NCBI GenBank assembly: GCA_036505615.1
Contig: DASXTB010000469.1
Location: forward strand, 1 to 30,658
DNA: 30,658 bases
DNA from: DASXTB01 sp036505615
GTDB lineage: Bacteria > Acidobacteriota > UBA6911 > JACQSX01
Reading direction: 5' to 3'
Position 1 is the stretch's first letter; each line of letters begins with the position of its first letter. Of the stretch, positions 1 through 7,205 are shown piece after piece. Under the pieces are notes generated by a model. The model saw nothing but the letters and a program-made list of their open reading frames with translations. It ran no database searches and was not told where the DNA came from. The position numbers and the translations under genes were made by a program.

Positions 1-1
1 A

Positions 2-391
2 GATTTATACCAGCAGTTTGGCGATTGGCCACTAGCCCTGGCGGCCTACAACGGTGGAGAGAAACGTGTAGCCTGGGCAGTACGCCAGACAGGCACGCGG
101 AATTTCTGGGAACTCGCTGCCAAAAACCTACTCCCTAAGGAAACTCAAAGGTATGTTCCCGCTGTGCTGGCGGTAATTTATTTGCTGAGCAGTCGGAAAC
201 CAACCGAAACACCGCCTGGCGAAAACAATTTAACGACCAAGGACCTACAAGTAGCAAGGCCACAACCAAAGCAAAGGTCGTCTACGACCACGTGCACGGC
301 AACGATTACGGCTACGTCCACGGTCAAGAAAAATTTGCGGATTGTTCCGGATCACAGAAAATCCGAAAAAACAGTGACCGGTGGACGTTGA
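2..391 (+). CDS. Lytic transglycosylase (SLT/MltD-like), 3' end only
   Basis: This is the C-terminal end of a gene that begins before the window; the reading frame is open from base 2 to the TGA at 389-391 (129 residues visible). The start of the visible part, DLYQQFGDWPLALAAYNGGE followed by KRVAWAVRQTGTRNFWELA and LPKETQRYVPAVLAVIYL, is the typical end of the soluble lytic transglycosylase fold, where AAYNxGExxV lies in the active-site groove and ETxxYVPxxLA closes the domain. Such enzymes cleave peptidoglycan in the periplasm. The catalytic Glu would lie upstream and is not seen. After residue 65 the protein turns into a low-complexity tail. Residues 95-108 have Thr at every second position because the gene runs through a hexamer array (284-325), so the natural end of the protein may have been replaced. 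Domain call is firm; substrate detail and the true C-terminus are not. Confidence 0.85.
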   Translation, partial: DLYQQFGDWPLALAAYNGGEKRVAWAVRQTGTRNFWELAAKNLLPKETQRYVPAVLAVIYLLSSRKPTETPPGENNLTTKDLQVARPQPKQRSSTTTCTATITATSTVKKNLRIVPDHRKSEKTVTGGR

Positions 392-409
392 CGTGGTCGT
401 GAGCGTGAA
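284..409. repeat. Hexamer array folded as a hairpin, inside the 3' end of the transglycosylase gene
   Basis: Bases 284-325 are seven consecutive 6-bp units of the form ACGNNN (ACGACC, ACGTGC, ACGGCA, ACGATT, ACGGCT, ACGTCC, ACGGTC). Bases 375-409 carry the same kind of unit in the opposite orientation (GTGGAC, GTTGAC, GTGGTC, GTGAGC, GTGAAC). The reverse complement of the right side reads ACGACCACGT, then ACGTCCACC, GGTCA, matching the left side at both ends, so the whole can fold as a long imperfect stem; the inner TTTGCGGAT (337-345) and ATCCGAAAAA (361-370) also pair. The same hexamer style returns at 7012-7130. The coding frame goes through it in phase, and the stop codon at 389-391 lies in the right arm. 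Confidence 0.8.
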
Positions 410-460
410 CGGTGGTTTCCATTCGGACCAAAATTCTGCCAACTTCTAGTAGGAAAGTTT

Positions 461-1204
461 ATGAATAACTCGGGTGAATACGCGGGAATACTTACTCGTG
501 CCGCGATTGGAGTCGGTGCATTGAAGAAATTAACAGTTATCACAGCCGGATTTTTACTGGCGATAGTCAGCTTCATGTCGTCAGCTACGGCGCAGGCTTT
601 CACTTTGGCTGTAAGACACAACCATTTCCGAGGACACTGCTCGGGTAAATTACTCATCAGCGAAGACGGCATCGAATACTCTACCGACTATGTGAAACAC
701 CGCCGCAAATGGTCCTACGTCGATCTGAAGCGAGTCGAAATCTCCACTCCCAAGGAGCTGAAATTGCAGACCTATGAGGATAAGAAATACCGTCTCGGGC
801 CAGACCAAGAATTTGATTTCCACGTTGTTGAAGGGGAAATTAATTCCGACATTTATCAATTCTTGCTCTCAAAAACCACGCGCCCCTTGATTACGGGCGT
901 CGCTTTTCCGACCGGGCCCTTCGCCTACGAGATTCCCGCGAAACACAGGCAATTTCAGAAAGGGACCCAGGGGCTTCTAAAGATCGGCGACAATGAAGTC
1001 GTTTATGAAACTCCACACCCCAAGGATTCGCGCATCTGGCTTTACAAAGACATTCAAAACATAGGGCTGCTGGATCCGTACAATTTCCGTATCTCTACGC
1101 TGTTAGAAACCTACACATTCGATCTGAAGATTGCGATGACTCGCGAACAGTACGATTATGTGTGGGAGCGCGTCTACCGCCTGGGAATTCCGTTCCAGAA
1201 ATAA
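461..1204 (+). CDS. Secreted or membrane-anchored protein with two PH-like repeats, unknown function
   Basis: I do not recognise a named family. The 247-residue product starts at an ATG preceded by AGGAAAG at a good distance. Residues 20-46 hold a hydrophobic segment ending in a possible signal-peptidase site (SSATAQAF), so the rest is probably outside the cytoplasm. Two similar halves follow: GKLLISEDGIEYSTD with KWSYVDLKRVEI (about residues 62-92), and GLLKIGDNEVVYET with IWLYKDIQNIGL (about 170-203). Each then has a hydrophobic strand and a closing helix (INSDIYQFLLSK; MTREQYDYVWERVY). This strand pattern with W-Y-x-D-I/L resembles PH-like (bPH/GRAM-type) beta folds, suggesting an internal duplication. 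It stands alone: the transglycosylase ends 69 bp upstream and a likely promoter for the next operon starts 23 bp downstream. Confidence 0.75.
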   Translation: MNNSGEYAGILTRAAIGVGALKKLTVITAGFLLAIVSFMSSATAQAFTLAVRHNHFRGHCSGKLLISEDGIEYSTDYVKHRRKWSYVDLKRVEISTPKELKLQTYEDKKYRLGPDQEFDFHVVEGEINSDIYQFLLSKTTRPLITGVAFPTGPFAYEIPAKHRQFQKGTQGLLKIGDNEVVYETPHPKDSRIWLYKDIQNIGLLDPYNFRISTLLETYTFDLKIAMTREQYDYVWERVYRLGIPFQK

Positions 1205-1227
1205 GGAGCCAAGCGAGTTGAACATTG

Positions 1228-1256
1228 TTGACTAGTCTCCTCAGCGTTTTTAGACT
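1228..1256 (+). promoter_or_regulatory. Candidate sigma-70 promoter for the kinase-permease operon
   Basis: TTGACT at 1228-1233 and TAGACT at 1251-1256 are separated by 17 bp, close to the housekeeping consensus TTGACA-17-TATAAT. The site lies in the 188-bp gap after the stop codon at 1204 and would leave a leader of about 130 bases before the kinase start at 1393. It is a consensus match only. Confidence 0.4.
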
Positions 1257-1392
1257 ATAAGATCTCCAATTTCCCATAGAGTGACTCCTCTGGAGCCTTG
1301 CTCGATTGACCAGAATAAATGTTCGGGATTTCCAGTAGCATGCCGGCGGGATACTCTGAAAACCTAAACAGTGACGGCCAAGGTCAGTCAGT

Positions 1393-2742
1393 ATGAAATC
1401 ATCGCTGGAACGAAAGGTCGCGGCTGCCTTCATTATGGCGCTGACCAGCATCATCGGCCTCAGTGTTTTGCAATACCGTACGGTACGCAGGCTGAATGAG
1501 GATAGCCGATTGGTATCTCACACCCAGGACGTACTGCTAGAACTGCTGACCATCCGAAACAGCCTAAACCGTGCCGACGCCTCTGGTCAGAGCTTCGTTA
1601 TCACAGGTGATGCCACTTACCTGGAGTCGTATAGTCAGGCGATCAAAAATATCGGCGAGCACGTTCAGGCCCTCCGCAAGCTGACTGTTGATAACGCCGC
1701 GCAAAAACGCAGAATCGACAACCTAGAGCCTTTAGTGAAGAGCGGTATTCGTGCCCTTCAGCTGCAAATCGACTCAAGGATCACAGCTACACTTCCCACC
1801 GAAACATCGTCGCCGCAAGCTTCCGTCGGAAGGATCCTCGGTGACGTTCGCACTGTGCTCCAAGATATGGAGACCGCCGAGATTGAGCTCTTACGACAAC
1901 GGAACGAAGCGGCCCAGCAGGCCAACCGTCAAGCAAACCTGCTCATTCTTTTCGGGAGCCTTCTGGCAGTTGTGCTTCTCGGTGCTTCCGCGATCGCGCT
2001 TTACCTGGACATCAACGAGCGCAAGCGAGCAGAAGAAAGCCTCCGATCGCTTTCTGGGCGCCTGCTTCAGATGCAGGAGGACGAACGGCGGCACATCGGC
2101 AGAGAGCTTCACGATAGCTTGGGGCAATATCTCTCCGCGCTAAAAATAGGGCTGCACTCTCTGCAAACCAATGTCGGACAGGCAGGGGGCGGAGCGAGCC
2201 AGGAGCTCGCCGAATGTATTCATCTCGCTGAACAGTCGCTAGCAGAAGTCCGGACCGCATCGTACTTATTGTACCCTCCGATGTTAGATGAATTAGGCCT
2301 ACGATCGGCCGTCCCCATGTACCTGGAAGGATTTGCAAAACGCAGCGGAATCAAAACTACATTTGAGATACCTCCGAATTTTGGCCGCGTGCCCCGCGAT
2401 GTAGAGCTGGCGCTATTCCGGGTTCTTCAAGAATGTTTGACAAACGTTCACCGCCACTCCGGCAGCCCGACTGCGCACGTTCGAGTATTCCTGAAGGACG
2501 GCGGCGTCAGACTCGAAGTCAAAGATGCTGGCGGAGGAATGCCCGCAGAGAGATTGGATGAATTCCAGAGGGGTCTGCCGGGCAAGCTGGGAGTTGGACT
2601 GCGCGGTATGAATGAACGTGTGAGGCAATTCGGAGGCAAATTGGACGTGTCTTCAAATAAACAAGGAACGACCGTTAGTGTGACGATACCTTCTGCAGGA
2701 TCGGGCTTACCTGTAGCAGTTCTGCCTGCCGACCAAGCTTAA
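1393..2742 (+). CDS. Membrane sensor histidine kinase, NarL/DegS type (CHASE3, HisKA_3, HATPase_c)
   Basis: This 449-residue two-component kinase autophosphorylates a His in answer to a signal sensed outside the membrane. A first membrane helix covers about residues 9-27; a CHASE3-like periplasmic domain follows (ASGQSFVITGDATYLESY, about 35-170); the second membrane helix is at about 181-203. The HisKA_3 box EDERRHIGRELHDSLGQ carries the phospho-acceptor His240. The ATP domain shows the N box ECLTNVHRH (Asn351), the G1 box DAGGGM (378-383) and the G2 box GKLGVGLRGM (397-406). No response regulator gene is next to it, so it is an orphan in this window. The permease-YHS gene starts 5 bp after its stop, which ties the two together in one transcript and suggests a metal or oxyanion stress signal (inference). 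Start: ATG at 1393 with a weak AAGG upstream. Confidence 0.92.
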   Translation: MKSSLERKVAAAFIMALTSIIGLSVLQYRTVRRLNEDSRLVSHTQDVLLELLTIRNSLNRADASGQSFVITGDATYLESYSQAIKNIGEHVQALRKLTVDNAAQKRRIDNLEPLVKSGIRALQLQIDSRITATLPTETSSPQASVGRILGDVRTVLQDMETAEIELLRQRNEAAQQANRQANLLILFGSLLAVVLLGASAIALYLDINERKRAEESLRSLSGRLLQMQEDERRHIGRELHDSLGQYLSALKIGLHSLQTNVGQAGGGASQELAECIHLAEQSLAEVRTASYLLYPPMLDELGLRSAVPMYLEGFAKRSGIKTTFEIPPNFGRVPRDVELALFRVLQECLTNVHRHSGSPTAHVRVFLKDGGVRLEVKDAGGGMPAERLDEFQRGLPGKLGVGLRGMNERVRQFGGKLDVSSNKQGTTVSVTIPSAGSGLPVAVLPADQA

Positions 2743-2747
2743 TTGGC

Positions 2748-4085
2748 ATGAGCACATCATCTCTGGATATCGTTTTCAGTTTAGGCCAGGCCTTAAGCAT
2801 CGCCTTTTTGATGTTCTGGGAGATCCTTTGGCCATTGATACTTGGTTTTGGCCTGTCAGCCTGTGTCCAGGCTGTCGTTTCAAAAAGAGGGATGAGCAAA
2901 TTGCTGCCCGATGACTCACCCAAGTCTCTAGCAATCGCATCTGGTTTAGGAATGGCATCATCGTCTTGTTCGTATGCGGCTGTGGCGTTGGCCCGCTCTA
3001 TCTTTCGCAAGGGCGCTGATTTTACGGCTGCAATGGCCTTCGAACTGGCCTCGACCAACCTGGTAATCGAGCTGGGGATCATTCTGATCGTGTTGATGGG
3101 CTGGCGGTTTGCCCTCGCTGAGTTTGTTGGAGGCCCGCTGATGATCGTGCTCCTGGCATTGCTCTTCCGGGCATTCCTAAATCCTGGGCTGGTACAAGCA
3201 GCCAGAAGACAAGCTGACAGAGGCATCAAGGGCAGCATGGAAGGTCATGCTGAAATGGATATGTCGGTCACCGAAGGCTCCCTGATGCAAAGAATCTTCT
3301 CGCCGGAGGGGAAAACTGCCATCAGCCACTACTTTGTTATGGACTGGGCTTCAGTTTGGAAGGACATCGCTGGAGGCCTGCTGCTGGCCGGCGCGGTCGC
3401 CGCCTGGGTTCCAAGCAGCTTCTGGAAGTCGTTCTTTCTGACTTCGCATCCGCTGCTGGCAAAGTTGTGGGGCCCGATTGTCGGGCCTATCGTTGCCATT
3501 CTGTCGTTTGTCTGCTCGGTTGGAAACGTTCCTTTGGCGGCCGTGCTGTGGAATGGCGGAATCAGCTTCGGAGGAGTGGTGGCGTTCATATTCGCCGACC
3601 TCATCGTAATACCAATCCTGGATATCTACCGCAAGTACTACGGCGCAAAGGTTGCCCTCTTCATTTTCGCGACTTTCTACGTCGCGATGGCAGGCGGCGC
3701 CCTGATTGTCGAATTTCTTTTTCAAGTTCTTGGGCTCGTCCCGTTACAGCGGAGCGCCAAGGTGGCAGAGATGGGAATCAGGTTCAATTACACTACCGTG
3801 CTCAACATCTTGTTCTTAATTCTGACCGGTTATCTTCTGCTTCGATTTTTCAGAACGGGCGGACCCCAGATGCTGCGCATGATGAATAGTCATAGCGGGC
3901 ATCGAAGGGACGAGGGGGTGATTAAGGAGTCAAACATGGCAAAAGATCCGGTCTGCGGCATGCAGGTGGACGAACGGACCGCCGCTGCGAAAACAGAATA
4001 TAAAGGGAAAACCTATTATTTCTGCTCGGGCCGCTGTAAAGAAACCTTCGAGAAGAGGCCGGATAAATTCGCCGGCAAGCGTTAG
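2748..4085 (+). CDS. DUF318/UPF0718-type permease fused to a C-terminal YHS domain
   Basis: The first 385 residues form a polytopic permease of the DUF318/UPF0718 (ArsP_1-like) superfamily. Its two halves carry the related signatures SCSYAAVALARS (Cys74) and VCSVGNVPLAAVLWNGG (Cys256), which is how this family pairs its two repeats around the transport path; relatives export organoarsenicals or have unknown cargo. Residues 397-445 are a complete YHS domain: DPVCGM (Cys403), YYFCSGRC (Cys426, Cys430) and ETFEKRPDKF, known in metal ATPases and mercury/copper proteins as a metal-binding module. The gene sits 5 bp after the histidine kinase and is probably translationally coupled, as no strong ribosome site precedes its ATG. 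Its 3' end meets the convergent operon with only 6 bp between stop codons; a GCCGG/CCGGC stem and a run of seven T close it. Cargo (metal or metalloid) is an inference. Confidence 0.88.
   Translation: MSTSSLDIVFSLGQALSIAFLMFWEILWPLILGFGLSACVQAVVSKRGMSKLLPDDSPKSLAIASGLGMASSSCSYAAVALARSIFRKGADFTAAMAFELASTNLVIELGIILIVLMGWRFALAEFVGGPLMIVLLALLFRAFLNPGLVQAARRQADRGIKGSMEGHAEMDMSVTEGSLMQRIFSPEGKTAISHYFVMDWASVWKDIAGGLLLAGAVAAWVPSSFWKSFFLTSHPLLAKLWGPIVGPIVAILSFVCSVGNVPLAAVLWNGGISFGGVVAFIFADLIVIPILDIYRKYYGAKVALFIFATFYVAMAGGALIVEFLFQVLGLVPLQRSAKVAEMGIRFNYTTVLNILFLILTGYLLLRFFRTGGPQMLRMMNSHSGHRRDEGVIKESNMAKDPVCGMQVDERTAAAKTEYKGKTYYFCSGRCKETFEKRPDKFAGKR
3924..3938 (+). promoter_or_regulatory. Strong internal ribosome site and ATG for a free-standing YHS protein
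   Basis: Inside the permease-YHS frame, AAGGAG (3924-3929) stands 6 bases before an in-frame ATG at 3936. It is a better ribosome site than the one for the full gene. Starting here would give a separate 49-residue protein (3936-4085) that is exactly the YHS domain, beginning MAKDPVCGM, the way free-standing YHS proteins usually begin. Either the gene makes two products, or two former genes were joined in frame and the old start signal has stayed. Confidence 0.6.
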
Positions 4086-4091
4086 TTTTTT

Positions 4092-4493
4092 TCACAGCGG
4101 GGCAATGCCGTCCACAATTTCTGGAAGCACTGCCGAGCGAAAGCGGACGAAGGTGACATCGCCCCGGGCTGACTGGATTTGAAGCGCCTTGTCGGCCCCT
4201 TCGTTAGTCGTTTCCAGCACGATCCGCAGCGGAGAACTGATTATGTGCGTGAGCCTTTCGCCCCGGTCTTTGCCGGTAGTGATCGTGATTTTGTCTTCCC
4301 CCGCACCCTTTAAGTCCGCGGCAATGGCCTGCAGGCTAACTTCACGCGCTTCTACTTGGGCGCCGCGCTGGGGACTGCCGATCTTCTGCCCGGGGGCTCC
4401 AATTTCCAAAGTGACAAGCCATCCGGCGTGCTTCTGGCTGAAGCTATCGAAGAATACGCTCCACTGGTCGCGGGGAATTTCTTGAAGGCTCAT
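4092..4493 (-). CDS. DUF5335 family protein
   Basis: This 133-residue protein of unknown role matches my recollection of the DUF5335 family: an N-terminal IPRDQWSVFFDSFSQKHAGW, then LVTLEI, and GAQVEAREVSLQAIAADLKG near the middle. No signal peptide, membrane segment or catalytic motif is seen, so it is probably a small cytoplasmic protein. Its ATG (4493-4491) overlaps the stop of the ComA-like gene by four bases (ATGA), which points to translational coupling. Longer starts upstream exist in the frame but lie inside the ComA-like gene and add residues that do not look like this family. It is the last gene of a three-gene operon with the MmgE/PrpD and ComA-like enzymes. Function unknown. Confidence 0.75.
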   Translation of the reverse strand: MSLQEIPRDQWSVFFDSFSQKHAGWLVTLEIGAPGQKIGSPQRGAQVEAREVSLQAIAADLKGAGEDKITITTGKDRGERLTHIISSPLRIVLETTNEGADKALQIQSARGDVTFVRFRSAVLPEIVDGIAPL

Positions 4494-5323
4494 GGCTGGT
4501 ACGTCCGCACCCGGCCCCAGAGGCTCTTTGTTCCCCAGATTCCCGAGCGGAGGCATTCGAGCTGGACAATCTGGCTATGGTCGACGAATAAGTTCACCTC
4601 AGGCCCGTAATTTTTTATATACCATGCAAAAACCTCCGGATCGGCCGCCTCGAACATCACCTTTTCAAAGCCGAGCTCGCCGGCAATTTGCGAAATGACA
4701 TCGGTGCGCCACGAGCGCACGTTCTCGGTAATCCCTTCCGATTCAATCATGATCAGGCTGGCGCCCGCTTGCAGACAGCGTTGGGCCACACTAATGGCCG
4801 AGCTCGCGTCGCGTGTCCCCTCTGCTTCCAGCTCTGCGGCCGAAGTTGCGCCTCCTGCCCCAAACTGGATTCCTACCTCGGGCTTCACCTTCAGGCCCGC
4901 TTCTTGGACCCTTTGAACCAGCGCTAAAAAGTCATCCGCGGGAAGAGTGATAAAGCCACTGGAAACCTCCACAATATCGAAGCCTAGATCTTTGCACTCA
5001 GCAAGGTAACGATCGACTGAATCACCGCCCTGAGTAAGGACATATTCGATAAAGCCACCCGTTGAGACCATGACATTGTGGCTGTGGCAGAGACCCAGCA
5101 ACTCACGTACCGCCCGCCGCGGCATAAGGCTGAACGATCCACCGGCAAACTTCAGGATATCGACATAGGCGCCCATGGTCTCGAGAATGTCCTCAAGATA
5201 GCGCTTCCCCATCGGGGTGTAATAGGGACCACGAATTTCGGTGATGCCGCGCTTCCTCGGCTTCTCCTGGCGGCGATTCATTCGAATGAACGGAAAAGCA
5301 CGCTCGCTATCCTTGCCTTTCAT
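4490..5323 (-). CDS. Phosphosulfolactate synthase (ComA) family protein
   Basis: This 277-residue TIM-barrel protein belongs to the ComA family, whose founding members add sulfite to phosphoenolpyruvate to give (2R)-3-phosphosulfolactate. Family features in order: RGITEIRGPYYT (about 26-36), YVDILKFAGGSFSL with Lys58, NVMVSTGGFIEYVL (84-96), GFDIVEVSSGFITLP (114-128), IMIESEGI with Glu194, and the C-terminal LECLRSGIWGTKSLWGRV. I chose the ATG at 5323 because GAGGAA lies 7 bases before it; a TTG five codons earlier is possible. It overlaps the end of the MmgE/PrpD gene by 17 bp and the start of the DUF5335 gene by 4 bp. No ComB phosphatase or ComC dehydrogenase is nearby, so a coenzyme M pathway is not indicated. 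Plausible roles are sulfolactate formation or a related PEP-type addition; the substrate is not fixed by the sequence. Confidence 0.85.
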   Translation of the reverse strand: MKGKDSERAFPFIRMNRRQEKPRKRGITEIRGPYYTPMGKRYLEDILETMGAYVDILKFAGGSFSLMPRRAVRELLGLCHSHNVMVSTGGFIEYVLTQGGDSVDRYLAECKDLGFDIVEVSSGFITLPADDFLALVQRVQEAGLKVKPEVGIQFGAGGATSAAELEAEGTRDASSAISVAQRCLQAGASLIMIESEGITENVRSWRTDVISQIAGELGFEKVMFEAADPEVFAWYIKNYGPEVNLFVDHSQIVQLECLRSGIWGTKSLWGRVRTYQP

Positions 5324-6713
5324 CTTCGTCTTCCTCAATTTTTCTTCCGGAACTGCGGACGCGCCGCAGCAGGGATGTCAGGTCCGATATAGGTCTTGAT
5401 TCAAGAGTGGCTGTAGTGTCGACTATGTCCTTTAGCAGGTTGTTGTCGGCACGTGCAGAGCTGAGTAGCTCGACCTTCTTCACCACAGTTTCCCAGCGAC
5501 TGGGACGGGTGTGGAAACCCTCATAGTCGCGTTTCTCTTTAGTGATCGCCTTTCCATCTGGTAAATATATCGTGAGCCTGCAAGCGTGCTCACCCGGAAA
5601 ACGACGACTTAAATCTTCGCTGGGTCGAACTACGACCCGTCGGAGCAGGCTCTGGACATCCTGGCGAAGAATGCGCTCTGTGATGAATTGCTCCGGCATT
5701 ACCGAACCGTCCAGTAGGGCCACTGCGACCAGATAGGGGAGCGAGTGGTCTGCCTGCTCCTTGGTCCGAACCAAATGCTTGTCGCCCTCTTCCCCTCCCC
5801 CGATGATGTGGTACGCGACGTCGAAAATCTCGATCACGATCTTCTCGATGTCCTCGCAGGCGAATCGGTTTTCGGCCTTCAACTCGAGAATCCCTTCAAG
5901 AGCCGACTGCGAGTGGATTTCAGCGTTGTATTTCTTAAGGATGGTATGGCGCACTCGCTCCAGATCTTCACTGGCCCAGTTGATGGTGAAACGTCCGGCG
6001 ATGGCCTCCATGAAGCCTTTGTTGCCTTCAAACACTTCCCGCGGCCCAGTGATTCCACGCCTGGCGAGAAAGGCGGCATGAGTGGCGCAGAAGGCAGTAT
6101 TCGGGTAAGCCAATCCTTTCCACTGCGAAAGCACTCCAGTGCGCGTGACACGCAGCGCATTGAAGGCGGTTCCGGCAATGGCAACGGCATTGGAGGCTTG
6201 TTCGACGTCGAGCTGGAGTGCTTTAGCGACTCCAGCGGCAACTGCGTAGGCGCCCTGAGTGGTATGGTCAAAACCCTTTGCCCGCACGGGAGCCTCGTCG
6301 CTGAGGCGACACTGCACCTGATAAGCAACAGCCAAAGCAGTGAGAAAGTCAGACCCGCTGCGGTGCGCGTATTCGGCAGCGGCCAATACGGCGCCTAAAT
6401 TGTCGCTGGGATGACAGGTTTCCCCCTTTGCCAAATACGAGTCGTTGAAGTCCAGATAGCGCACCAAAACGCTGTTGTAAAGAGCAGCGCGATCGGGTGC
6501 GCTGTATTCTCCGCCCACCAGACTGCAGAGTGGCCGTCCACCGAATTCCTCAATCTGATTTTTGATTGCGCTGGCCGGCTGGCCTTCGAGCGCTCCGATG
6601 GCACAGCCAAGAGAATCGAGCACACGAATCTTTATCCCTTCTCGTGACTGCTGGGAAATATCTTCCCACCGAGCTTTCACAACAAAGCCGGCAAGCTCAT
6701 CTACCAAGGTCAT
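5307..6713 (-). CDS. MmgE/PrpD family dehydratase or decarboxylase
   Basis: The 468-residue product belongs to the MmgE/PrpD family, which includes 2-methylcitrate dehydratase, cis-aconitate decarboxylase and iminodisuccinate epimerase. Polar residues at the places where the family keeps its active site are present: LDFNDSY with Asp91, CHPSDN with His101, FDHTTQGAY with His150, SQWKGLAYP with Lys199, and KKYNAEIHSQ with Lys261 and His267. No citrate synthase or methylisocitrate lyase is nearby, so propionate metabolism is not supported. It is the first gene of the operon with the ComA-like and DUF5335 genes and overlaps the ComA-like start. The ATG at 6713 has no clear ribosome site; a perfect GGAGGTGAT lies about 45 bases upstream on the same strand, too far to serve it directly. 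Family is firm; the substrate is open. Confidence 0.88.
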   Translation of the reverse strand: MTLVDELAGFVVKARWEDISQQSREGIKIRVLDSLGCAIGALEGQPASAIKNQIEEFGGRPLCSLVGGEYSAPDRAALYNSVLVRYLDFNDSYLAKGETCHPSDNLGAVLAAAEYAHRSGSDFLTALAVAYQVQCRLSDEAPVRAKGFDHTTQGAYAVAAGVAKALQLDVEQASNAVAIAGTAFNALRVTRTGVLSQWKGLAYPNTAFCATHAAFLARRGITGPREVFEGNKGFMEAIAGRFTINWASEDLERVRHTILKKYNAEIHSQSALEGILELKAENRFACEDIEKIVIEIFDVAYHIIGGGEEGDKHLVRTKEQADHSLPYLVAVALLDGSVMPEQFITERILRQDVQSLLRRVVVRPSEDLSRRFPGEHACRLTIYLPDGKAITKEKRDYEGFHTRPSRWETVVKKVELLSSARADNNLLKDIVDTTATLESRPISDLTSLLRRVRSSGRKIEEDEDERQG

Positions 6714-6863
6714 CGGCGTGGGATGAGAAACCCAAGTGGCCCTTGGATGGTGGTCTTATCACCTCCGTTTGATCTTTCGATCAACTTCGTGGCCACCTTT
6801 TCATGGACCACCTGAGATTAATTCCAGTTTACCGCCATAAAGGCTGTTGTCAATTCGGGGGTC

Positions 6864-7205
6864 ACCGGCGAACGCAAAGGCGCAAGGACGCAAACATGCA
6901 AGGTGGTGAGGTCGAGTCTATGCGCCCGCCAAGGCGGCGGAACTAGGCAGTCTGATCTTAGAAGAGCATATACTCCCCCTGATCCGCTTTGCAATTTGGC
7001 ACTGAACAGCCGACCACGTTCACTGTCACGAGCACCCCGCTGGGCGGGGTCCACGACTACGGCCAATCGAATCGTGAGCGATTGTGTATTTTCCGTCGGC
7101 GTGGACGTGCTCGTGAACGTGGTCGTGATCGGCTTCTGTTGGGTTGCGGCTTTGCCGCGCTGCGTCCCTGCGCCTTTGCGTCGAGTCTCCTGCGATCGCC
7201 GGCTA
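6864..7205. repeat. Nested palindromic repeat with outer 'gcgcaaggacgc' arms and inner hexamer arms
   Basis: This fills most of the 489-bp gap between the MmgE/PrpD start and the receptor stop, and no gene is seen here. The outer arms are 6872-6892 and 7161-7181 (20 of 21 bases complementary), extended by ACCGGCGA and TCGCCGGCT at the ends. Inside, hexamers GACCAC, GTTCAC, TGTCAC, GAGCAC (7012-7035), then GTCCAC, GACTAC (7049-7060), pair with GTCGGC, GTGGAC, GTGCTC, GTGAAC, GTGGTC, GTGATC (7095-7130). A small perfect hairpin, CCCCGC-TGG-GCGGGG (7035-7049), interrupts the left inner arm. Bases 7139-7170 also hold one copy of a dispersed repeat with core GGTTGCGGCTTTGCCGCGCT, seen again near 26533 and 28147. 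The right outer arm ends on the stop codon of the receptor gene. Confidence 0.8.

Noticed and set aside
3356..3889. 177-codon open frame on the plus strand
   Set aside because: Shadow in another frame of the permease, which has membrane helices and conserved motifs through this stretch.
4490..5323. Coenzyme M biosynthesis
   Set aside because: The ComA-like gene alone does not support it; no ComB, ComC, ComD or ComE partner is in the window.
5745..6398. 217-codon open frame on the plus strand
   Set aside because: Antisense shadow of the MmgE/PrpD gene, which has clear family motifs.
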